Assembly (NCBI GenBank): GCA_025453495.1 | Contig: JALOQM010000007.1 | Location: 1-33,978, forward strand | Length of the DNA: 33,978 nucleotides | Reading direction: 5' to 3' | DNA from: Minisyncoccota bacterium | Lineage (GTDB): Bacteria; Patescibacteriota; Minisyncoccia; Phycocordibacterales; UBA9973 | Shown here: piece by piece, positions 28,369 through 33,978 of the stretch | Layout of the letters: every line of letters starts with the position of its first letter | How positions within the stretch are numbered: position 1 is the first letter of the stretch | Translations under genes and position numbers: made by a program | Notes under the pieces: model-generated | Databases searched by the model: none | Told to the model about the DNA's origin: nothing | The model's input: only the letters and a program-made list of their open reading frames with translations

Positions 28369-30114
28369 ATGAGCTTCATTGAAGAACTTACAAAGCGTGG
28401 TGTTATCAAGGAGTCGCAAGCCTCTGAGATCAAACGTCTCGCTGAAAAAAAATATGGTGGCGACATAGATGCTGCGCTTATTGAAGCTGGTATGCCTGAG
28501 AAATCAATTCTTCAGTTGAAGGCGCAGTACTATGGTATGCCTGAGCGCACTGTAGATCAAAAGTCTGTTTCTTTTGATGTACTTAAGTATGTACCAGAAG
28601 ATGCAGCCCGCCTGTATCAATTTGTGCCGATCGGACTACGCGATGGATTTCTCGAAATTGGCATTACTGATCCAGAAAACACGACCGCAATGGATGCAAT
28701 CCAATTTATCACCGGTAAGGCAAATATGCAGTACAAGACATTTCTTATCACTAAAAAAAATTTTGATCAATTGCTTGGTGCATATAAAGGATTGACAACG
28801 CAAGTAGGGGAGGCACTCTCTGAGTTTGACACTGACGCAGATGGCACCAGTGAAGAAGAAATGACAATCGAAGAGACAAAGATTCAAGACACACTAAAGC
28901 CAGGTGAAGAAGAGCGAATTGTTGAGGATGCACCGATTATAAAGATCGTCGGTGTCATCTTAAATACTGCGATCGAAGGTGGTGCTTCCGATATTCACAT
29001 CGAAAATACAGGTGAGAAGGTAAAAGTTCGTTTTCGCGTTGACGGCATTCTTCATACGAGTCTTGTGCTTCCGATGAATGTCTACTCAGGTGTTGTCGCG
29101 CGCATCAAGATTCTCGCCAAACTCCGCCTCGACGAAAAGAGAAAGCCACAAGATGGTGGTTTCTCGATTCGTTTCAAAGGGCGTAAGATTGACTTTCGTG
29201 TCTCGACACTCCCGGCATATTACGGTGAGAAAGTGGTACTCCGTATTCTCGATACTGAAAAGGGAGTAAAAGGGCTCGACGATCTTGGACTTTCTCCAGC
29301 GAACCTTGCTCTTGTCAAAGAAGCACTTGCGCGACCGTATGGCCTCATTCTTATCACCGGTCCGACTGGCTCTGGTAAGACGACAACGCTCTATTCGATG
29401 ATCAATTCACTCGATCGCGAGAAGCACAATATTGTGTCGCTTGAAGATCCAGTGGAGTACCATATTCCTGATGTGAACCAATCTCAAGTGATGCCTGAGA
29501 TCGGCTACACATTTGCGGCAGGACTTCGCTCTATTCTTCGTCAGGACCCAAATATTATCATGGTGGGTGAAATTCGTGACAAAGAAACAGCAGAACTTGC
29601 TATCCAGGCAGCACTCACAGGGCACCTCGTTTTTTCAACGTTGCACACTAATTCTGCAATCGGTGTCGTGCCGCGTTTGATCGATATGGGTGTCGATCCA
29701 TATTTGATTGCACCGACACTCACACTTGCCGTCGCGCAGCGTCTTGTGCGCACTACTTGTCAAAATGGTATTAAGGCGGTACCCATGGATCCAGGTATCA
29801 AGTCGATGATCGAAAACCAGTTTGCTGACCTACCAACGGAGTTCAAGAAAAATGTCACAATAGGCACACAGATGTTTGAGACTGTACCGACACCAGAATG
29901 TCCGACAGGTGTAAAAGGTCGTGTTGCAACCTATGAGATGTTTAAGGTAGATAAAGATATTGAGAACCTTATCTTAAAGAGTCCAAGTGAACAAGATATC
30001 TACAAAGCAGTGCGCCAGAAAGGCATGCTTACTATGCGCGAGGATGCCATTCTCAAAGCGCTTCGTGGCGAAATCCCATTTGCCGATGTGTATAACCTCG
30101 CTACCTATGATTAG
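28369..30114 (+). CDS. pilB: Type IV pilus extension ATPase PilB (GspE family)
   Basis: The 581-residue protein has the N-terminal N1 domain (1-120, GspE_N-like), then the ATPase. The Asp box is 'ASDIHIE', Walker A is GPTGSGKT (about 331-338), the atypical Walker B is 'IIMVGEIRD' (about 394), and His boxes are in TGHLVFSTLHTN. It powers pilus polymerisation from the cytoplasm. In most homologues four Cys (CxxC...CxxC) bind zinc; here only one Cys of each pair remains (RTTCQNG and PECPTGVKGR). I chose ATG 28369; TACAAT (28353-28358) lies ten bases upstream. The much longer upstream frame reads through the terminator. Confidence 0.95.
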   Translation: MSFIEELTKRGVIKESQASEIKRLAEKKYGGDIDAALIEAGMPEKSILQLKAQYYGMPERTVDQKSVSFDVLKYVPEDAARLYQFVPIGLRDGFLEIGITDPENTTAMDAIQFITGKANMQYKTFLITKKNFDQLLGAYKGLTTQVGEALSEFDTDADGTSEEEMTIEETKIQDTLKPGEEERIVEDAPIIKIVGVILNTAIEGGASDIHIENTGEKVKVRFRVDGILHTSLVLPMNVYSGVVARIKILAKLRLDEKRKPQDGGFSIRFKGRKIDFRVSTLPAYYGEKVVLRILDTEKGVKGLDDLGLSPANLALVKEALARPYGLILITGPTGSGKTTTLYSMINSLDREKHNIVSLEDPVEYHIPDVNQSQVMPEIGYTFAAGLRSILRQDPNIIMVGEIRDKETAELAIQAALTGHLVFSTLHTNSAIGVVPRLIDMGVDPYLIAPTLTLAVAQRLVRTTCQNGIKAVPMDPGIKSMIENQFADLPTEFKKNVTIGTQMFETVPTPECPTGVKGRVATYEMFKVDKDIENLILKSPSEQDIYKAVRQKGMLTMREDAILKALRGEIPFADVYNLATYD

Positions 30115-30221
30115 TGTCAAAAGTATCTCGTATCTTGTATACTGTATCTTGTATAGAAGACAGACTACATTATAGCTTTCTCTACAATATATCAAATAGA
30201 AGCCATTAAAATATTAAATGT

Positions 30222-31283
30222 ATGGATCCAAAAAAAGAACTACAAGAACTCATAGAAATACTTATCCGTGAGAATGGATCGGATCTGCATATTTCTGTTG
30301 GCCGTCGACCCGCTATTCGCGTTGCAGGTGAGCTTGTCTTTCTTATGACACATACGGAGCTTTCCAAAGAAGCTGTTGCTGCTATGTTGCTTGAGATGGT
30401 CGGCCAAGAAAAATTCGATGCATTTCTCAAAAACGATGAAATAGACTTTTCTTATAATTTTAATGGCACATCACGCTTGCGTGGCAATGCCTACATCGAG
30501 AAAGGCAATATCTCAATCGCCCTTCGCCTTATTCCAAAAGTCAAAACACTCGAAGAGCTTAATCTTCCACCGATTCTTGCAGAGTTTGCACACAAGAAGC
30601 AGGGATTTTTCTTGGTGGTGGGTCCTGTTGGTCAGGGCAAGTCAACCACACTCTCAGCCATGGTCAGTCTTATCAACAACGAGCGTGCTGTGCACATTGT
30701 CACGATTGAGGATCCGATAGAACACATCTACGAGCCAAATAAATCCATTATCGATCAGCGTGAAGTAGGTATCGATACCAAAGATTTTAATACCGCGCTC
30801 AAATCCATTTTCCGCGAAGACGTCAATGTCATCTTGATTGGCGAAATGCGTAGCGCGGAGACGATTGCGACCGCGGTAACCGCAGCTGAGACAGGGCACC
30901 TTGTGCTCTCGACACTCCATACAAACAATGCATCACAGACAATAGATCGTATTGTCGATTCATTTCCACCAGAACAACAAGACCAGATTAGAAATCAGCT
31001 TGCTGGTAGTTTGCTTGGTATTTTCTCTCAGCGGCTTGTTCCACGCATCATTGGTGGCCTCGTGCCAGCATATGAACTTCTTATCAATAACAGTGCTGTC
31101 GCAAATCTTATCCGCGAAAATCGCACAAAAGAGATCGATGTCATCATCGAAACTGGTACTGAGAGCGGTATGATAGATATGAATCGTTCACTCGCAGAGC
31201 TTGTCCGCCGTGGCGAGATCAGTCTTGAGGTCGCGATGCAAAACTCTCTCAATCCTCGCGGACTTGAGGGGCTCATGGGATAA
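30222..31283 (+). CDS. pilT: Type IV pilus retraction ATPase PilT
   Basis: The 353-residue protein is full length for PilT. It has 'ENGSDLHISVGRRPAIRVAGE' at the N-terminus (about 17-37) and 'YIEKGNISIALRLIP' with the Arg finger region. Walker A is GPVGQGKST (about 134-142), which departs from the usual GPTGSGKST. Then come 'IVTIEDPIEHI', Walker B 'VILIGEMRS' and the His box 'GHLVLSTLHTN'. The C-terminal 'VANLIREN' matches the AIRNLIRE-type retraction motif. It disassembles pili and drives retraction. It follows pilB after 107 bases with no gene between. Confidence 0.93.
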   Translation: MDPKKELQELIEILIRENGSDLHISVGRRPAIRVAGELVFLMTHTELSKEAVAAMLLEMVGQEKFDAFLKNDEIDFSYNFNGTSRLRGNAYIEKGNISIALRLIPKVKTLEELNLPPILAEFAHKKQGFFLVVGPVGQGKSTTLSAMVSLINNERAVHIVTIEDPIEHIYEPNKSIIDQREVGIDTKDFNTALKSIFREDVNVILIGEMRSAETIATAVTAAETGHLVLSTLHTNNASQTIDRIVDSFPPEQQDQIRNQLAGSLLGIFSQRLVPRIIGGLVPAYELLINNSAVANLIRENRTKEIDVIIETGTESGMIDMNRSLAELVRRGEISLEVAMQNSLNPRGLEGLMG

Positions 31284-31294
31284 TTTTAAAATAT

Positions 31295-32500
31295 ATGTTG
31301 TTCAAATACAAAGTTGTAGATCAGACAGGGGCGCCAAAAGAAGGCTCTATTGACGCGGCCACAAAAGACCTTGCCATCAGCTCCTTGCAGCGACGCGGTT
31401 TTATTGTGACCTCGATTGTGGGTGAAGAAGAGAAAACATCGATTCTTCAGATGAGTTTTTTTGAAAAGATACCGCTCAAGGATGTTGTGATACTTTCACG
31501 TCAAATCTCGACACTGTTTAACGCACAAGTATCCGCGCTCAAGGCATTTACGATGCTCGCTTCAAGTGCTGAGAATACACTACTCGCGCGCAAACTCCGA
31601 CAGATTACAGATGATCTCCAGGCTGGTACTTCAATCTCAGGCGCACTCTCAAAGCATCCCGATACGTTCTCTAATTTTTATGTCAACATGGTGCGCGCCG
31701 GTGAAGAATCTGGAAAATTAAACGAAGTGTTTAGTTATCTTGCTGATTATCTCAATAGAGAATACGAGCTTACGCAAAAGACCAAAAATGCGCTTATTTA
31801 CCCTGCGTTTGTGGTCCTTGTGTTTATTGCTGTCATGGTACTCATGTTTACTATGGTTATCCCGAAACTTTCTTCAATTATTCAGGAGTCAGGTCAGGCG
31901 GTCCCGGTCTATACACAGATTGTCATCGGTATTTCAAACTTCTTCGTCAACTACGGTGTCTTTGTCGTCATATTCTTTGTGGTCCTTGGTTTATACCTTT
32001 GGCGGATGTCACGGACAGAGAGTGGTAAGACATATCTCGATAGTCTCAAGATCTCAACGCCAGTCATCGGCAATCTGTATCGCAAGCTCTATCTTGCGCG
32101 AATCTCTGACAACCTCGATACCATGCTCTCTTCTGGTATCTCGATTGTTCGCGCAATTGATATCTCATCAGATGTTGTGGGCAATAAGGTCTACGGCAGT
32201 ATTCTTAAGAAGTCGGGTGAGAGTGTGAAGGAAGGTAGTTCACTCTCTGATGCATTTGCAAAACATGAGGAAATGCCACCGATCATGGTCCAGATGGTCA
32301 AAGTCGGTGAAGAAACAGGTTCTCTTGGTTCTATTTTAAAGACGCTCGGACAATTTTATAAACGTGAAGTTGATGACGCAGTTGATACACTTGTTGGCTT
32401 GATTGAGCCAATCATGATTGTCCTTCTCGGTCTTGGTGTTGGTGTGCTCTTGACGTCAGTACTCGTGCCAATTTACAACATTGCCGGCGGTATCCAATAA
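31295..32500 (+). CDS. pilC: Type IV pilus inner-membrane platform protein PilC (GspF family)
   Basis: The 401-residue protein has the two T2SF domains of the family. A soluble N-terminal part (1-70, 'MLFKYKVVDQTGAPKEGSID') precedes cytoplasmic helical bundle 1 (about 70-165, 'RQISTLFNAQVSALKAFTML'), two membrane helices (about 168-240), bundle 2 (about 265-365) and a last helix 'PIMIVLLGLGVGVLLTSVLV'. Repeated 'GEESGKL' and 'GEETGSL' turns mark the two bundles. It links PilB/PilT to the pilus base. It begins 11 bases after pilT with no Shine-Dalgarno, so it is in the same operon. Confidence 0.95.
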   Translation: MLFKYKVVDQTGAPKEGSIDAATKDLAISSLQRRGFIVTSIVGEEEKTSILQMSFFEKIPLKDVVILSRQISTLFNAQVSALKAFTMLASSAENTLLARKLRQITDDLQAGTSISGALSKHPDTFSNFYVNMVRAGEESGKLNEVFSYLADYLNREYELTQKTKNALIYPAFVVLVFIAVMVLMFTMVIPKLSSIIQESGQAVPVYTQIVIGISNFFVNYGVFVVIFFVVLGLYLWRMSRTESGKTYLDSLKISTPVIGNLYRKLYLARISDNLDTMLSSGISIVRAIDISSDVVGNKVYGSILKKSGESVKEGSSLSDAFAKHEEMPPIMVQMVKVGEETGSLGSILKTLGQFYKREVDDAVDTLVGLIEPIMIVLLGLGVGVLLTSVLVPIYNIAGGIQ

Positions 32501-32505
32501 CATAT

Positions 32506-33477
32506 ATGCATATGCAAAAAATTCTATTTAGTTCATCACTATTTCTTGTTCTTATATTGATCACTCCATTCAGTTCTCTCGCGCAGTATACACAAGCAGC
32601 AAATAGCGGATCTTCGGTTGCAACGCCAGTGTCTACTACAACAAGTACTGCACCACAAACACCCGTACTTGGTGCTTGCACAGACACGACTGCACCATGG
32701 GTGAAAGTTGTGTCTCCAAATGGGGGAGAGGTGCTTGGTGTCGGGCAACTTACTACAATCAAATGGCAGACCTGTAATTTTCCATTAAACATCAATACGC
32801 AAGTTGATATCAATGATGATCGTGTCGTCGGCTGGATACATACACTCTTTGGATTTGTGCCAGCACTCAACCACGCACAAGCTACATCGATAGCTGCTGG
32901 TGTTATCAATTATGAATATTCATTTATTGTGCCGTCACAGTTTAATTGGCCCACACAGTATCTCGGTGTATTTGGTGACAATCATTATAAGATTGCAGTG
33001 ATTGTCGGAGGGTCAGTCACTCAGACTCAGGCTGATTACAGTGACGCACCATTTACTATTACTCCACCTACCACGCCAACCACTCCTTCTTCAGCGGCGA
33101 GTGTCTACAATGCTTCGGGTACCAATCAATCAGCGACAGGTACGTATGCAAATTCTTCTACTACGTCACAAGTAAATCAAGGATCTTCTGGCTATCAAGC
33201 ATATTCTGTCGGGAGTGGTGCGATCAATGCTGGTGTTCCAAATACGTCTTCTGGAACTAAATATATATTTACTACTGACTTAGAATTTGGCATACGTGGT
33301 GAAGCAGTCAGACAACTCCAGCTTGTGCTTATCACGCAAGGACTTCTCGCCGCGGATAATGCAACTGGCTATTTCGGACCACTGACGCGCGTGAGTGTGC
33401 AAGAGTTTCAGAAACGTAACAATCTTCCTAGTGTAGGTCGTGTTGGTCCACTCACCCGAGCAGTACTCAATAAATGA
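32506..33477 (+). CDS. Secreted peptidoglycan-binding protein
   Basis: The 323-residue protein starts MHMQKILF with a signal peptide (3-27, cleavage probably after SLAQ). A Thr/Ser-rich stretch precedes a beta domain with 'VVSPNGGEVLGVGQLTTIKW' (about 68-87), the pattern of the Ser-Thr-rich/KWG-type domain of secreted proteins. After a long Ser/Thr/Gln linker, the C-terminal 70 residues ('LEFGIRGEAVRQLQLVLITQ', 'GYFGPLTRVSVQEFQKRNNL') form a PG_binding_1 domain that ties the protein to the cell wall. It begins five bases after pilC and may ride on the pilus transcript; it could anchor or guide the pilus through the wall. Confidence 0.82.
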   Translation: MHMQKILFSSSLFLVLILITPFSSLAQYTQAANSGSSVATPVSTTTSTAPQTPVLGACTDTTAPWVKVVSPNGGEVLGVGQLTTIKWQTCNFPLNINTQVDINDDRVVGWIHTLFGFVPALNHAQATSIAAGVINYEYSFIVPSQFNWPTQYLGVFGDNHYKIAVIVGGSVTQTQADYSDAPFTITPPTTPTTPSSAASVYNASGTNQSATGTYANSSTTSQVNQGSSGYQAYSVGSGAINAGVPNTSSGTKYIFTTDLEFGIRGEAVRQLQLVLITQGLLAADNATGYFGPLTRVSVQEFQKRNNLPSVGRVGPLTRAVLNK

Positions 33478-33605
33478 TCAGGCCAAAAAGCTATAAATGA
33501 TGTTTTCGCTTTTAGAGAGTAGCTACACTATACTTAGAGCAACAATAATACACTATTCCTGTGCAGCAGGACTCGCGAGATCCCTGAGTAAGTGTTCTAT
33601 TTATT

Positions 33606-33978
33606 ATGCCAAACGGTGCGATTTTCGATAGAGGCATAAAAAATCTCAATTGTTCCTGGTCGAGGCGCTTCTACTGTCTACTATGCGACGGACGGTAGTA
33701 CACCAAAGTGCAGGGAATATGCACTATATACTGTGGGCCATTTACGTTATCAACTCATACAACAGTGCAGGCACTTGATTGTGTCGTGGGTATCGCATCA
33801 CAAGTGGCAATTGCCACGTTTGATTTTTTCGGAAAGCGAGCCGGTGGAGGAACCACTTCTTCTCTTCCCACCAATCTCACCGGCGGCCCAGACTGCAGTA
33901 CTGATCCACGTGTCTGCCCACCTGAGTCACCACTTACAGGTCAAACTACTACACCACTTGCTGCACCAGCATTTGGTA
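33606..33978 (+). pseudogene. Surface protein with a CHB_HEX-type domain, broken by two frameshifts, runs off the window
   Basis: Three frames must be joined to read one protein. Frame 1 from ATG 33606 gives MPNGAIFDRGIK. Removing one A from the A6 run at 33638-33643 continues ISIVPGRGASTVYYATDGST. Adding one G to GGG at 33735-33737 continues VGPFTLSTHTTVQAL and an open frame to the window end. 'VYYATDGSTP' and 'TVQALDCVVG' match the C-terminal domain of chitobiase/beta-hexosaminidase, common in bacterial surface proteins; a Pro/Thr/Cys-rich region follows. A TATACT at 33529-33534 could be its promoter. Both defects lie in single-base runs. The gap 33478-33605 holds nothing else I can identify. 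Confidence 0.65.

Noticed and set aside
1-33978. CRISPR arrays, rRNA genes and complete insertion sequences
   Set aside because: I found no regularly spaced repeats, no rRNA-like segments and no transposase with intact catalytic motifs or terminal repeats.

Overview
The window looks like chromosome from a Patescibacteria (Candidate Phyla Radiation, Parcubacteria-like) organism, read from a metagenome contig. The support is indirect. There is a compact type IV pilus cluster (pilM-N-O-'P'-B-T-C). Small exported proteins carry DUF5667 and peptidoglycan-binding domains. Many genes are short and unassigned, and most lack a Shine-Dalgarno sequence and have a -10 hexamer only 6-10 bases before the start codon. 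No ribosomal RNA or other strong marker is present, so the assignment is an inference.

Layout. 1-77 is very GC-rich and encodes, on the minus strand, the start of an unrelated NAD(P)-binding protein; it looks like a chimeric contig end. 86-2000 holds a cupredoxin-like fragment, a glutaredoxin-like protein, tRNA-Arg(CCT) and an unassigned protein with a strong promoter and a structured leader. 2261-8376 holds recG, a candidate small RNA, a cytoplasmic histidine kinase with a single-domain response regulator, a DUF5667 protein, a DUF1653 protein and a TrmH-family RNA methyltransferase. 8461-13147 holds an AI-2E-family membrane protein, a YbaK-like deacylase, an ABC exporter, mscL and an unassigned protein.

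13232-15450 is an integration scar region. It has tRNA-Ser(GCT), palindromes, a PD-(D/E)XK nuclease-like gene, a chimeric HTH/ABC-tail ORF, a truncated serine recombinase with a second partial copy, and a REP-type transposase remnant. 15483-16577 has two small membrane proteins.

The most notable part is 16966-23281. An A+T-rich SPASM radical SAM gene and a convergent CooC-like P-loop ATPase gene each have the palindrome ATGCAA-N5-TTGCAT exactly between their predicted -35 and -10 boxes. The same palindrome overlaps the -10 of a Fur-family regulator gene, and a fourth copy forms the stem of the terminator between the radical SAM and ATPase genes. Right after the regulator is a C-terminal remnant of a COG0523/CobW metallochaperone, a family commonly under Zur control. 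I infer a metal-responsive regulon (zinc is the best guess) made of the regulator, the radical SAM enzyme and the metal-type ATPase. I do not recognise this combination.

23410-24584 holds a translationally coupled DUF2177/DUF1295 pair. comF (minus) diverges from the pilus cluster (25352-32500), which makes pili for twitching, attachment or DNA uptake. A secreted peptidoglycan-binding protein follows. The window ends in a surface-protein gene broken by two homopolymer-length frameshifts.
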